A program made the translations under genes and the position numbers. Of a stretch of DNA of 34,522 nt, positions 1 through 8,284 are shown one piece after another (positions within the stretch are counted from its first letter, which is position 1; every line of letters starts with the position of its first letter). The notes under the pieces were generated by a model, which ran no database searches, was not told the DNA's origin, and saw nothing but the letters and a program-made list of their open reading frames with translations. The DNA is from Achromobacter pulmonis (GTDB lineage Bacteria > Pseudomonadota > Gammaproteobacteria > Burkholderiales > Burkholderiaceae_B), in contig NZ_CADIJV010000041.1 of assembly GCF_902859765.1 (NCBI RefSeq), positions 1 to 34,522 of the forward strand. The letters are read 5' to 3'.

Positions 1-1311
1 CTGGCCACCACGATGTGGCCGCTGAAGCCGGCGCTGCCGCTGACCGCCGGCCCCGATCCGACCTTGTACTCGGCGCAGGCGATCGAGCGCGGCCGCCTGG
101 TGGCCGCGGCGGGCGACTGCGTTGCCTGCCACACGGCGCCGGGCGGCGCCCGCAATGCCGGCGGCCTGGCCTTGGACACGCCGTTCGGCGTCATTTACAC
201 CACCAACATCACGCCCGATCCGCAGACCGGCATCGGCCGCTGGTCATTCGCGGCATTCGAGCGCGCCATGCGCCACGGCGTGCACCAGGATGGCCGCCAG
301 CTGTATCCGGCGTTCCCGTACACCGCCTACGCCAAGCTCAGCGACGCGGACATGCAGGCCTTGTATGGCTACCTCATGTCGCAGCCGGCGGTGGCGGCCA
401 CGCCGCCGCGCACCGAGCTGGGTTTCCCGTTCAACCTGCGGCCGCTGCTGGCTGGCTGGAACCTGTTGTTCCATGATCCCAAGCCGTTCACCCCGGATCC
501 GTCGCGGGATGCCGCCTGGAACCGCGGCGCGTACCTGGTGGAAGGCGTGGGGCATTGCGCCGCCTGCCATTCGCCGCGCAGCGCGCTGGGCGCGGAGAAG
601 GGCGGCCTTGCCTACCTGGCCGGCGGTCAGGCCGAAGGCTGGAACGCGCCGGCCCTGAACCGGCTGGCCAGCGGCGAGCGCGCGTGGTCGGGCGAGGAAC
701 TCTACCACTATCTGCGCACCGGCTATTCGCCGCGCCACGGCGTGGCCGCCGGCCCCATGGCGCCGGTGATCCACGGCCTGGCCGAACTGCCGGACAGCGA
801 CCTGCGCGCCATCGTCACCTACTTGACGGCACTGCCGGGGCAGGTCCGGCCGGCGACGCCGCCAGCGCCCGCGACCGGCGCGGCCATCGCGGCGGCGTCG
901 TCCCGCGCGGCCGCCAGCGCCGACGCGGACAGCGCGTCCATCGCCGTCGATGCCGAGACGACGCGCACGCTGCGCCGCGCCAGCGGCGAGCGCATCTACC
1001 AGAGCGCCTGTGCCGTCTGCCATGAACCGGGCAGCGGTCCCACCCTGTTCGGCGCCAAGCCGTTGCTGGCCCAGAACACCAATCTGCATGCCGCATCGCC
1101 CGACAACCTGGTCCAGGTGATCCTGCATGGCATCCAGGCGCCGGCCGACGACGCCCTGGGCTACATGCCGGGGTTCGGCGACAGCCTGGATGACAGGCAG
1201 ATCGGCGATTTGATCGACTATTTGCGCGCGCGCTTCGCGCCGGAGGAAAAGGCTTGGCCAGTTGATACGACGACCATAGGCAGGCTGCGCCAGCACGCGC
1301 CGCCACAGTAA
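1..1311 (+). CDS. Triheme c-type cytochrome, 5' end outside the window (dehydrogenase electron-transfer subunit or NicB-type C-terminus)
   Basis: The frame is open to base 1, so the gene begins upstream; the first ATG is at base 13. Counting from that ATG there are three CXXCH haem sites: CVACH at 36-40, CAACH at 182-186 and CAVCH at 333-337. An alanine-rich linker of about 30 residues separates the second and third haem domains. The family passes electrons from a periplasmic or membrane dehydrogenase to the respiratory chain. The first domain resembles cytochromes paired with, or fused to, molybdopterin hydroxylases such as nicotinate dehydrogenase NicB, and those of membrane alcohol dehydrogenases. 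The WPLKPALPL stretch before haem 1 looks like the sequence that follows a membrane anchor. The next gene is a NiaP-like transporter, which favours the nicotinate reading. Whether this is a free cytochrome or the tail of a fused enzyme cannot be seen here. Confidence 0.85.
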   Translation: MATTMWPLKPALPLTAGPDPTLYSAQAIERGRLVAAAGDCVACHTAPGGARNAGGLALDTPFGVIYTTNITPDPQTGIGRWSFAAFERAMRHGVHQDGRQLYPAFPYTAYAKLSDADMQALYGYLMSQPAVAATPPRTELGFPFNLRPLLAGWNLLFHDPKPFTPDPSRDAAWNRGAYLVEGVGHCAACHSPRSALGAEKGGLAYLAGGQAEGWNAPALNRLASGERAWSGEELYHYLRTGYSPRHGVAAGPMAPVIHGLAELPDSDLRAIVTYLTALPGQVRPATPPAPATGAAIAAASSRAAASADADSASIAVDAETTRTLRRASGERIYQSACAVCHEPGSGPTLFGAKPLLAQNTNLHAASPDNLVQVILHGIQAPADDALGYMPGFGDSLDDRQIGDLIDYLRARFAPEEKAWPVDTTTIGRLRQHAPPQ

Positions 1312-1423
1312 GGGGAAAACGAGGCAGCGGACCGGCCCATGACGGGACCGACCGCGTCTCGCAATACAACATCGCGCGCATCGGTTTGCCCTCGGCGCGC
1401 GGCACACAAAGGGAATCACGCAT

Positions 1424-2740
1424 ATGTCAGCTTCATTCATCACGGTGGAACAGGGCATCAAGACCGCCGGCGTCGGCAAGTTCCAGTACCGGCTGTTCAT
1501 GATCTTCGGGCTGGTCTGGCTGGCCGACGCCATGCAGGTACTGTCGATCGGCTTCAGCGCGCCCTCCATCGCTCGCACCTTCGGCATTCCGGTGCCCGAG
1601 GCCTTGCAGACCGGCACCGCGTTCTTCGTCGGCATGCTGATCGGCGCTTTTTTCTTCGGCCGGCTGGCCGACCGCATCGGCCGCCGGCCGGTGCTGATGA
1701 TGGCGGTGGTCATCGACGCCTGCGCCGGCGTGGCCTCGGCCTTCGCGCCCGACTTCGCCTGGCTGCTGCTGCTGCGCTTTGTCACCGGCATCGGTGTCGG
1801 CGGCACGCTGCCGGTGGACTACACCATGATGGCCGAGTTCCTGCCGAGCGAACGCCGCGGCCGCTGGCTGGTGCTGCTGGAATCGTTCTGGGCCCTGGGC
1901 ACGATCTGCCTGGCGCTGCTGGCCCTGGCGGCGCTGTCGTGGGGCGATGACGCCTGGCGCGTGATCTTCTTCGTCACGGGCCTGCCGGCGCTGATCGGCG
2001 TGGTGCTGCGCTTCTACATTCCCGAGTCGCCGATGTACCTGAACCGCAACGGCAAGTCAGGCCAGGCGCGCAAGGTGCTCGAACGCGTGGCCCGCGTCAA
2101 TGGCCGGCCCGCCGATATCCCCGAGCTCAAGCCCGAGCTGCACGAGCGCAAGCCGTTGTCGGCGCTGTTCTCGGCCAGCCTGCGCCGCCGCAGCGTGGCG
2201 CTGTGCCTGGCCTGGGCGTTGATCTCGATCGCCTATTACGGGGTCTTTGTCTACCTGCCGATCAAGCTCAGCAGCCAGGGCTTTGCCTTCATGCGCGGCC
2301 AGGAATTCCTGGTGCTGCTGGCGCTGGTGCAGTTGCCGGGCTTCGCGCTGTCCGCCTATGGCGTGGAACGCTGGGGCCGCAAGCCGACGCTGGTGGGTTT
2401 CCTGATCCTGAGCGCGGTGGGTTGCATGCTGTACAGCTTCGGCACCTCCAGCTTCCTGGTGGTGGGTTCCACGCTGCTGATGAGCTTCGCGCTGCTGGGC
2501 ACCTGGGGCGCGCTGTACGCCTTCACGCCCGAGGTCTATCCGACCGACCTGCGCGCCAGCGGCATGGGCCTGGCCGGCGCCGTGGCGCGCTTTGGCGGGC
2601 TGTTCGCGCCGGCCATCATCGCGCCCATCATGGCCACGCATTTCACGCTGGCGCTGGCGGTGCTGGCGAGCATGCTGGTGGCGGCGGCCTTCGCCATCCG
2701 CGCGGTCGACGTCGAATCGCGCAATCGCGCGCTGGATTGA
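1424..2740 (+). CDS. MFS transporter, NiaP (niacin)/SVOP-like
   Basis: A 438-residue major facilitator with 12 predicted membrane segments. The MFS loop 2-3 signature is clear (GRLADRIGRRP, about residues 79-89). The stretch around residue 125-145 (FVTGIGVGGTLPVDYTMMAE) fits the sugar-porter/SVOP branch that includes the niacin transporter NiaP. The start at 1424 is preceded by AAAGGGA at 1408-1414, nine bases upstream, a good ribosome-binding site. The gene lies 112 bases after the cytochrome on the same strand and may be co-transcribed. A convergent MarR gene resembling NicR/BpsR follows. Nicotinate or a related aromatic acid as substrate is inferred from family and neighbours. Other aromatic-acid or sugar-acid substrates are possible. 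Confidence 0.8.
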   Translation: MSASFITVEQGIKTAGVGKFQYRLFMIFGLVWLADAMQVLSIGFSAPSIARTFGIPVPEALQTGTAFFVGMLIGAFFFGRLADRIGRRPVLMMAVVIDACAGVASAFAPDFAWLLLLRFVTGIGVGGTLPVDYTMMAEFLPSERRGRWLVLLESFWALGTICLALLALAALSWGDDAWRVIFFVTGLPALIGVVLRFYIPESPMYLNRNGKSGQARKVLERVARVNGRPADIPELKPELHERKPLSALFSASLRRRSVALCLAWALISIAYYGVFVYLPIKLSSQGFAFMRGQEFLVLLALVQLPGFALSAYGVERWGRKPTLVGFLILSAVGCMLYSFGTSSFLVVGSTLLMSFALLGTWGALYAFTPEVYPTDLRASGMGLAGAVARFGGLFAPAIIAPIMATHFTLALAVLASMLVAAAFAIRAVDVESRNRALD

Positions 2741-2741
2741 T

Positions 2742-2757
2742 CCGCCCGAGCGGGCGG
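2742..2757. terminator. GC-rich hairpin between convergent genes
   Basis: A perfect inverted repeat with 7-base arms (CCGCCCG at 2742-2748, CGGGCGG at 2751-2757) and a two-base centre starts right after the MFS stop codon. It lies between the convergent MFS and MarR genes. No clear T tract follows, so termination is inferred from position and stem. Confidence 0.45.
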
Positions 2758-2792
2758 CACGAGGCCGGGCGGACGCGCGCCGCCCGGGCGCC

Positions 2793-3260
2793 TCATGCGG
2801 CGTCGTCGCCCTCGATCATCTTGCGCAGCAGGAAGTCCAGCGCCAGGCGCTCGGCGGGATTGAGCCGGCCGTAGGTGCTTTCGGTGATCTGTTGGGCGAA
2901 GGGTTCCATCTTGCGCACCAGTTCCTGGCCTACCGGGGTGAGGCTGATCACGACCTTGCGGCGATCGTGCGGGTCGTGATCGACCCGCACCAGCTCGCGC
3001 TGCCTGAGCCGGTCGACCACGCCACGCACCGTGGCCTGGTCGATGACGGTGGCCTTGACGATGTCCGCCAGCGAACTGCCCTGGTTGTCACGCACCGAGC
3101 ACAGCACGACGAACTGCGCGGCGGTCAGCTGCGAGTCGGGGATGTATTGCTGGAACAGGGCGGTATGCCGTTGGTACACCCGCCGCAGCAGGTGCCCAAT
3201 CTGGTCGGAGAACAAGTAGCTGTCCTTGTCGGGGGCGGACGTGTTTTTCACATTTCGCAT
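2793..3260 (-). CDS. MarR-family transcriptional regulator, NicR/BpsR-like
   Basis: A 155-residue winged-helix regulator. I chose the ATG at 3260 (MRNVKNTSAPDKDSYLF) because the MarR fold begins just after it; the open frame extends upstream to 3416 but that extension is arginine-rich and unlike the family. The core has the dimerising N-terminal helices (SDQIGHLLRRVYQRH), a recognition helix region (VIDQATVRGVVDRL), and the wing (DPHDRRKVVISLT). The ending LRKMIEGDD is like NicR of Pseudomonas and BpsR of Bordetella, repressors of nicotinate catabolism that respond to 6-hydroxynicotinate. This is remembered resemblance, not an alignment. The gene lies 130 bases downstream of a DHA2 exporter on the same strand and converges with the NiaP-like transporter, so it could control either one. 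Confidence 0.85.
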   Translation of the reverse strand: MRNVKNTSAPDKDSYLFSDQIGHLLRRVYQRHTALFQQYIPDSQLTAAQFVVLCSVRDNQGSSLADIVKATVIDQATVRGVVDRLRQRELVRVDHDPHDRRKVVISLTPVGQELVRKMEPFAQQITESTYGRLNPAERLALDFLLRKMIEGDDAA

Positions 3261-3390
3261 AAGCCTATCCGAAGCGGTGCCCAGGGCATGATGATCTATC
3301 TCAATGGCAATGTCCGGAAGTTTACGGGGCTTGCCGCCTTTGTGCCGGGCGCGACCGGCTTTTTCGCGGCGCGGCAGGCGCGCGGCGCCA

Positions 3391-4764
3391 TCAGCGCGCC
3401 GCGGCCACGCGGCCATTGCCGCGCAGGCGGTTCAGCAGCACCAGCGCGGCGGTGCCCAGCAGCAGGAGAGCGGCTGTCGCGATGACCACGGCATAACCCG
3501 CGTCGAAGGCATCGCGCGCCGATTGCGCCAGCGACGCGCCGCGCTCGCCGGACAGGCGCTCGGCCAGCAACAGCGCCTGGTCCAGGCTGTCGCGCGCCGC
3601 CGCCGGCACCCCGGCGGGCGCGTCCAGCGTATGCGCATAGACGCCCGACAGGATCGACCCCATCAGCGTCACGCCCAGCGCGCCGCCGTAGCTGAACAGG
3701 TAGCCGCCCATGCCCAGGCCGGACACCAGCAGCGAGACAAACAGCAGGCGCGCGCTGCCCGCCTTCGGCAGCAACCAGCCGGCCAGCGGGCCGGCGATGA
3801 ACGCGGCCAGCGGCAGCGGCAGGATATACAGCGCGGCTTGGAGCGGCGACATGCCCAGCACCAGTTGCAGACGCTGGCTCAATACCAGTTCCAGGCCCAG
3901 CAGGGCGGCCGCCGCGAACAGGGCCGAGGCCACCGCCGAACTGAAGCCGCGATTGCGGAAAATGGCGAAGTCGATCAAGGGATAGGGGCGCGCGCGCTGG
4001 CGCCGGGCGAAGATGGCCAGCATCGCGGCGCCGCCGGCGCAGGCCAGCGTGGCGTCCAGCCAGGACGGCTGGGCGCGGCCCAGTTCCTTGAGCGCATAGG
4101 CGGTCAGGATCAGGCCGGCCATCACCTGCAGCGAGCCGACCAGGTCCCAGGGGCGCTGGTGCTCGGGCTTGCTGGCGGGGATGTAGCGGCGTGCCAGCGG
4201 CAGCGCGACGAGCACGATGGGCAGGTTGATCAGGAACACCGAGCCCCACCAGAAGTGTTCCAGCAGGATGCCGCCGATGACCGGCCCCAGCGCCGCGCCG
4301 CCCGAGGCCACCGAGGCCCACACGCCGATGGCGATGGCGCGCTCGCGCTCGTCGGCGAAGGTCAGGCGCAGGATCGACAGCGTGGCCGGCATCATCATGG
4401 CCGCGCCCACCGCCAGCACCGCGCGCGCCGCGATCAGCGCCGCCGGATTGGGCGCATAGGCGGCCGCCAGCGAGGCCGCGCCGAACACGGCCAGGCCCAT
4501 CATGAACAGGCGCTTGTGGCCCAGGCGGTCGCCCAGCGTGCCCATGCCCAGCAGCAGGCCGGACACCACCAGGGCGTAGATGTTGACGATCCAGAGCTTG
4601 GACGAGGCGGTCACGCCCAGATCGTGCGTGAGGCGGGGCAAGGCGGTGTAAAGCACTGTCATGTCCACCACGATCAACAACAGGGCGCTGGAAACAATGG
4701 CCAGCACCAGCCAGCGGCCGGGGACCGCCGGGGCGAGGGCGTATACAGGATTGGGCTGCGTCAT
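3391..4764 (-). CDS. MFS drug exporter, DHA2 (14-TMS) SmvA/EmrB-like, apparently missing one TM segment
   Basis: A 457-residue inner-membrane antiporter of the drug:H+ antiporter-2 family. The ATG at 4764 is preceded by GGAG at about seven bases and is preferred over one 39 bases further upstream. Matches to SmvA-type exporters include LGDRLGHKRL (loop 2-3), the motif C region (GGAALGPVIGGILLEHF) and WGSVFLINLPI. Family members are near 490-500 residues. Here the segment reading GYLFSYGGALGVTLMG joins what should be TM11 directly to TM13; the helix and loop expected between them, about 45-55 residues, are absent, while the reading frame stays intact (junction near 3685-3697). The C-terminal helix is present. 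A divergent LysR gene with a strong palindrome in between is the likely regulator. Whether the shortened protein works is unknown. Confidence 0.85.
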   Translation of the reverse strand: MTQPNPVYALAPAVPGRWLVLAIVSSALLLIVVDMTVLYTALPRLTHDLGVTASSKLWIVNIYALVVSGLLLGMGTLGDRLGHKRLFMMGLAVFGAASLAAAYAPNPAALIAARAVLAVGAAMMMPATLSILRLTFADERERAIAIGVWASVASGGAALGPVIGGILLEHFWWGSVFLINLPIVLVALPLARRYIPASKPEHQRPWDLVGSLQVMAGLILTAYALKELGRAQPSWLDATLACAGGAAMLAIFARRQRARPYPLIDFAIFRNRGFSSAVASALFAAAALLGLELVLSQRLQLVLGMSPLQAALYILPLPLAAFIAGPLAGWLLPKAGSARLLFVSLLVSGLGMGGYLFSYGGALGVTLMGSILSGVYAHTLDAPAGVPAAARDSLDQALLLAERLSGERGASLAQSARDAFDAGYAVVIATAALLLLGTAALVLLNRLRGNGRVAAAR

Positions 4765-4817
4765 AGGTCTGCTCCGATGGGGGAGCCATTTTCTATCTGC
4801 CAATCGAAATCAAAAAG

Positions 4818-4846
4818 TTGGAATGAATCTATAAAATAGATACATT
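4818..4846. promoter_or_regulatory. LysR-type operator palindrome and probable lysR promoter
   Basis: ATCTAT (4827-4832), AAA, ATAGAT (4836-4841) is a perfect inverted repeat containing the LysR T-N11-A pattern (T4828, A4840). Outer arms AATG (4822-4825) and CATT (4843-4846) extend the dyad to 25 bases with one mismatched pair. For the plus-strand LysR gene, TTGGAA (4818-4823) and TACATT (4841-4846) lie 17 bases apart and could be the -35 and -10, putting the dyad in the spacer. It is in the 105-base gap between the divergent MFS and LysR genes. Confidence 0.7.
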
Positions 4847-4869
4847 GAACACCTCCATCGGGAGCATCG

Positions 4870-5745
4870 ATGAACTGGACCCTGGATCAACTCAGGCACT
4901 TCGTGGCCGCGGCCGACGCCGGCTCGTTTTCGGCGGCGGCGCGCCACTTGGGCCGGGTGCAGTCGGCCGTCAGTACCTCGCTGGGCCTGCTGGAAGCCGA
5001 CCTGGGCGTGGAGCTGTTCGACCGTTCGCGCCGCAACGCCACGCTGACGCGCGCCGGCGCAGTGCTGCTGCAAGAGGCGCGCGAGTTGCTGCGGCAGGCG
5101 GCGGCGCTGGAACAGCGCGCCCGGTCGTTCGCGGCCGGCCAGGATGCGCACCTGAGCGTGGCCCTGGATGAGGCCTTGCCCGACCGGGTGCTGGGCGTGC
5201 TGGTCAAGGAGGTCTCGGCGCGCTTTCCGGCGCTGGAACTGACCCAGCTGAACGGCACGGCCACCGAAGTCGCGGAGTATGTCTCGCAAGGCCGCGCCAG
5301 CGTGGCCTTCCACTTCGACCGCGGCGATCCGGGTGCGGCGTTCGCCCATCGCTACCTTGGCGACGTGGGCCAGGGCATTTTCGTGGCGCGCGACCACCCG
5401 CTGGCCGCCTTGCCCGAGGTCACGCGCAATGACCTGGCGCGCCATCGCCAGCTGGTGATGCGGATGGAGGGGGTGGAAGATGTGGTGATGAGTCCGTCGG
5501 CCTGGCGTTCAGACAGCTTCTACAGCATCGCGGCGATGGTGGCCGACGGGCTGGGGTGGGCGATCCTGCCGCTGAACATCGCCGAGTACGAGGGCTACCG
5601 CAAGGATCTGGCCAACGTGCCCTGCGCCGGCCTGTCGCTGCCGCCGCTGCCGGTGCGCACGCTATGGCTGCAGGGCCGCACGCCGACGGCCACCGAGCGC
5701 TGGATCCAGGAGCGTATGGAGCAATTGCTGCATCCGGGGGCGTGA
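4870..5745 (+). CDS. LysR-family transcriptional regulator
   Basis: A 291-residue LysR protein of normal length. The N-terminal winged helix-turn-helix is clear (LRHFVAAADAGSFSAAARHL, then RVQSAVSTSLGLLEADLG and LFDRSRR). A linker helix (about 60-90) and a periplasmic-binding-like effector domain (about 90-290) follow. The start at 4870 has GGAG five bases upstream. It is transcribed away from the SmvA-like exporter across a 105-base gap with a T-N11-A palindrome, so it probably controls that exporter and itself. The inducer cannot be predicted. Confidence 0.92.
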   Translation: MNWTLDQLRHFVAAADAGSFSAAARHLGRVQSAVSTSLGLLEADLGVELFDRSRRNATLTRAGAVLLQEARELLRQAAALEQRARSFAAGQDAHLSVALDEALPDRVLGVLVKEVSARFPALELTQLNGTATEVAEYVSQGRASVAFHFDRGDPGAAFAHRYLGDVGQGIFVARDHPLAALPEVTRNDLARHRQLVMRMEGVEDVVMSPSAWRSDSFYSIAAMVADGLGWAILPLNIAEYEGYRKDLANVPCAGLSLPPLPVRTLWLQGRTPTATERWIQERMEQLLHPGA

Positions 5746-5756
5746 GCCGGCGGCCG

Positions 5757-5788
5757 GTCCGCGCGCCCGCCGGACGGGCCGCGCGGAC
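5757..5788. terminator. Long GC hairpin between convergent genes
   Basis: Arms GTCCGCGCG (5757-5765) and CGCGCGGAC (5780-5788) are perfectly complementary, and CCCG/CGGG extend the stem inward with a one-base bulge around a short loop. It lies in the 52-base gap between the convergent LysR and universal stress protein genes, so it may stop transcription from both sides. There is no T tract. Confidence 0.5.
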
Positions 5789-5797
5789 GGGGCGGCA

Positions 5798-6244
5798 TCA
5801 GGCTTTCTTGCGGTACACCAGCACCGGAATGGTGGAGTGCGCCAGCACCTTCTGCGTCTGGCTGCCCAGCACCACGGCGGCCATGCCGCGGCGCCCGTGC
5901 GAGGCCATGGCGATCAAGTCGCAGTGGCGTTCGCGGGCGGTGTCGATGATGGCCTGGTACGGGTCTTCATGGGTGGCGCGCAGGGTTTCGCAGGGTACCC
6001 CGGCCTCGCGCGCCTGGGTGGCGGCCGCGCTCAGCAGGCGTTCGGCCTGGGCGCGGATCTGGTCCTGGTATTCGCTCAGGCTGTTGGCCACCTGCGCCGC
6101 GCCCATGGCGAAGACGTGGAAGGGTTCCTCGACCGTGACGATGGTGGCCTTGGCGCCCAGCGACTTGGCCAGGTCCAGGCTTGCGACCAGGGCTTCCGAG
6201 GACAAGGGCGAGCCGTCCGTGGGAATGAGAATGTGCTTGTACAT
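5798..6244 (-). CDS. Universal stress protein, UspA family
   Basis: A 148-residue single-domain UspA protein of typical length. It opens with MYKHILIPTDGS, the first beta strand with the conserved aspartate, and ends with the nucleotide-binding motif G-R-R-G-(6)-GS (SHGRRGMAAVVLGSQTQKV) and the strand IPVLVYR. The glycine motif suggests it belongs to the ATP-binding subgroup. These cytoplasmic proteins accumulate in starvation and stress, and their precise action is usually unknown. The start has GGGAGA about six bases upstream. It is monocistronic between a convergent LysR gene and a GntR gene. Confidence 0.93.
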   Translation of the reverse strand: MYKHILIPTDGSPLSSEALVASLDLAKSLGAKATIVTVEEPFHVFAMGAAQVANSLSEYQDQIRAQAERLLSAAATQAREAGVPCETLRATHEDPYQAIIDTARERHCDLIAMASHGRRGMAAVVLGSQTQKVLAHSTIPVLVYRKKA

Positions 6245-6377
6245 GGTGTCTCCCGTGTTTTTACCGCGGCCGCCACGACGCGCGGCGGTTACATCACACT
6301 GTATCGGGGGACGGCAGGGGCGCAGTTGCGCGGAATCAAACTTTGCGCGCGGTCAAGCCGGCGCCGCCGGGGCGGTG

Positions 6378-7064
6378 TCAGCGCAACAGGGCGGCCACCA
6401 GGTCGCCGCCGGCGCGGTCGGCCTCGCTGAAGTCCAGCGCGGTCTGCACGTGTTCCAGGTGTTCGTCCATCAGCGCGCAGGCGCGCTCGATGTCGCCGCC
6501 ACGGGCCGCCTCGATGAAGGCGTGATGCTCGCGCGAGGAGCAGCTGGCGTCATGCGAGCTCTGGTACAGCACGGTGATCACGGCGCTGCGCGCCGACAGC
6601 TCGCGCAGCATGCCGGTCAACACCGAATTGCCGACGGCCTCGGCCAGCAGGATGTGGAAGTCGCCCAGCAGCCGGTTACGGGTCTGCACGTCGCCGCTTG
6701 CCACCGCCGCGCGCTCCTCGGCCAGGTGGGCGTCGATGCGGCGGTAGTCGGCCGCCGTGGCGCGCGTGACGAATTCGCGTGCCAGCGCGGCTTCCAGGAT
6801 GCGCCGCACCGCGTAGACCTCGCGCGCTTCGTTGGCGTCGGGCTTGCTGACGAAGGCGCCCTTGTCGGGCACGATGTTGATCAGCTTGTCCTTGGACAGC
6901 ATCAGCAGGGCGGCGCGGATCTTGGTGCGGCTGACCTTGTAGACGCGCGCCAGGGCCTCTTCGCGCAGCCGCGTGCCGGGCGGCAGCCGATGCGCCACGA
7001 TGGCGGCGGCGATTTCGCGGGCGATGTCGTCGGCGCTGGGGTCGGGGAGGGCTTCCTGGGTCAT
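6378..7064 (-). CDS. GntR-family regulator with FCD effector domain
   Basis: A regulator of 228 residues from the preferred ATG at 7064 (MTQEALPDPS). An in-frame ATG at 7127 would add 21 residues that look like upstream DNA; neither start has a strong ribosome-binding site. The N-terminal winged helix (about 10-75) holds LPPGTRLREEALARVYKVSR and GAFVSKP. The all-helical FCD domain (about 85-225) has the metal-site histidines in positions typical of the family (FHILLAEAVGN, EHHAFIEA). FCD regulators usually repress catabolic genes and respond to organic acids. It follows the Bug receptor gene on the same strand with a gap of about 180 bases and could belong to the dicarboxylate-type operon upstream. 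Confidence 0.88.
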   Translation of the reverse strand: MTQEALPDPSADDIAREIAAAIVAHRLPPGTRLREEALARVYKVSRTKIRAALLMLSKDKLINIVPDKGAFVSKPDANEAREVYAVRRILEAALAREFVTRATAADYRRIDAHLAEERAAVASGDVQTRNRLLGDFHILLAEAVGNSVLTGMLRELSARSAVITVLYQSSHDASCSSREHHAFIEAARGGDIERACALMDEHLEHVQTALDFSEADRAGGDLVAALLR

Positions 7065-7129
7065 GAAACGCGGCGGCGGAGAGACGGGATGGGAAGCCAG
7101 TCTATCAAAATCCCGCCCCGGCAACATTT

Positions 7130-7141
7130 ATTGCATACGAA
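7130..7141. promoter_or_regulatory. Possible GntR/FCD operator upstream of the GntR gene
   Basis: TTGCATACGA at 7131-7140 matches the FCD-subfamily half-site pattern T-N-G-T-N-N-A-C-N-A with one mismatch. It lies in an AT-rich patch just before the GntR start, as expected for autoregulation. This is a weak, motif-only call. Confidence 0.25.
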
Positions 7142-7247
7142 AATTGTCGGCGATCCGGCCGGGGGCGCCGGCCGCCTCGCGCAGGGATTGGCCGGCGCCG
7201 GCACGGGGGGGCGCCAGCGGCCCGCCGCGCCGCCGCCGCCGCCGCGA

Positions 7248-8234
7248 TCAGTTCTTGGCCATCAGGCCCAGATACTCGATCAGCCCTTTTTCCTTCACAT
7301 AGGTGGTCTGCGCCCAGGCCTTGTAGTCGGCGCTGTTGCGGTAGGCCGGCTCCTGGTTCAGCTGCTTCATGACTTCCATGCTGGCCGGGTCGAACAGGGC
7401 CTTCTTGAAGGCGTCGTGCAGGGTCTTGACCACCGCGGGGTCCATGCCCTTGGGGCCGGCCAGGCCATAGGGCGAGGTCGACACGACCTTGTAGCCCAGT
7501 TCCTGCGCGGTGGGCACGTCAGGCCAGCGCGTGGTGCGTTTTTCGCCGAACGTCACCAGCAGCCGCATCTTGCCCGAGTCCACGAACTGGTCCCAGCCGG
7601 TGGCGTCGCTCTGTGCCATGACATGACCGCCCAGCAGCGCCTGCTGCATGTCGGCGTTGCCCTTGTAGGGCACGTGGTTGAGCTTGACCTTGGCGTTGAT
7701 GGCGATTTCCTCGATCAACAGGTGCGGCGACGAACCGACCCCGGTCGAGCCATAGTCGATGGTGCCCGGGTTCTTGCGCGCGGCCTCGATGTACTCGTTG
7801 AACGTCTTGTAAGGCGAATCGGCGCGCACCGTGAAACCGAAGGTGTAGCCCGACAAGCCGATGATGAACGTGAAGTCGTTGATCGGGTCCCATGAGGTCT
7901 TCTGCATGTACGGCATGCGCAGCATCGCCAGCGTGTACAGGGCGATGGTGTAGCCGTCGGGCTTGGCGGTGCGTGACATGGTGGCCGTGCCCAGCGTGCC
8001 GCCGGCGCCGGGACGGTTTTCCACGATGACGGGCTGGCCCAGGTACTTGGATGCGTCCTGCGCCACGATGCGCAGGTGGCGGTCGGTGGAGCCGCCGGCC
8101 GGGAACGGCACGATCAGCGTGATGGGCTTGCTGGGAAAGGCGGTTTGCGCCAGGGCCGCGGGCGCCAGCGCGCCGCCGGCCAGCGTCAGCAGCAGGGCGC
8201 CCAGGCAGGCGCGGCGCAGGGGTTGGTGGGTCAT
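7248..8234 (-). CDS. Bug/TctC-family periplasmic solute-binding receptor
   Basis: A 328-residue tripartite-tricarboxylate-type receptor with a Sec signal peptide (hydrophobic LGALLLTLAGGALAPAALA, cleavage near residue 29). Family signatures are present: FPSKPITLIVPFPAGGSTD after the signal, VIVENRPGAGG, PDGYTIAL, and WPDVPTAQELGY. Such receptors bind carboxylates or related small molecules in the periplasm. No membrane partners (TctA/TctB) are nearby, as is usual for the many orphan Bug genes of Bordetella relatives. It follows the acyl-CoA synthetase by only 50 bases at the end of a pim-like operon. The related receptor AdpC of Rhodopseudomonas binds medium-chain dicarboxylates, so a dicarboxylate ligand is a reasonable inference. 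Confidence 0.92.
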   Translation of the reverse strand: MTHQPLRRACLGALLLTLAGGALAPAALAQTAFPSKPITLIVPFPAGGSTDRHLRIVAQDASKYLGQPVIVENRPGAGGTLGTATMSRTAKPDGYTIALYTLAMLRMPYMQKTSWDPINDFTFIIGLSGYTFGFTVRADSPYKTFNEYIEAARKNPGTIDYGSTGVGSSPHLLIEEIAINAKVKLNHVPYKGNADMQQALLGGHVMAQSDATGWDQFVDSGKMRLLVTFGEKRTTRWPDVPTAQELGYKVVSTSPYGLAGPKGMDPAVVKTLHDAFKKALFDPASMEVMKQLNQEPAYRNSADYKAWAQTTYVKEKGLIEYLGLMAKN

Positions 8235-8284
8235 GGGCTTGTCTCCGATGGTGTTGTTATGAAATACCGGTGATGGGCTGCCGG

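Noticed and set aside
7215-7248. A GCC-triplet run as a phase-variable microsatellite
   Set aside because: It is short, imperfect and in a gap between genes, with no promoter spacing that would change; it fits ordinary GC-rich composition.
5556-7895. A plus-strand open frame of over 770 codons across Usp, GntR and Bug genes
   Set aside because: It crosses three genuine opposite-strand genes and intergenic DNA; its composition is that of a shadow frame.
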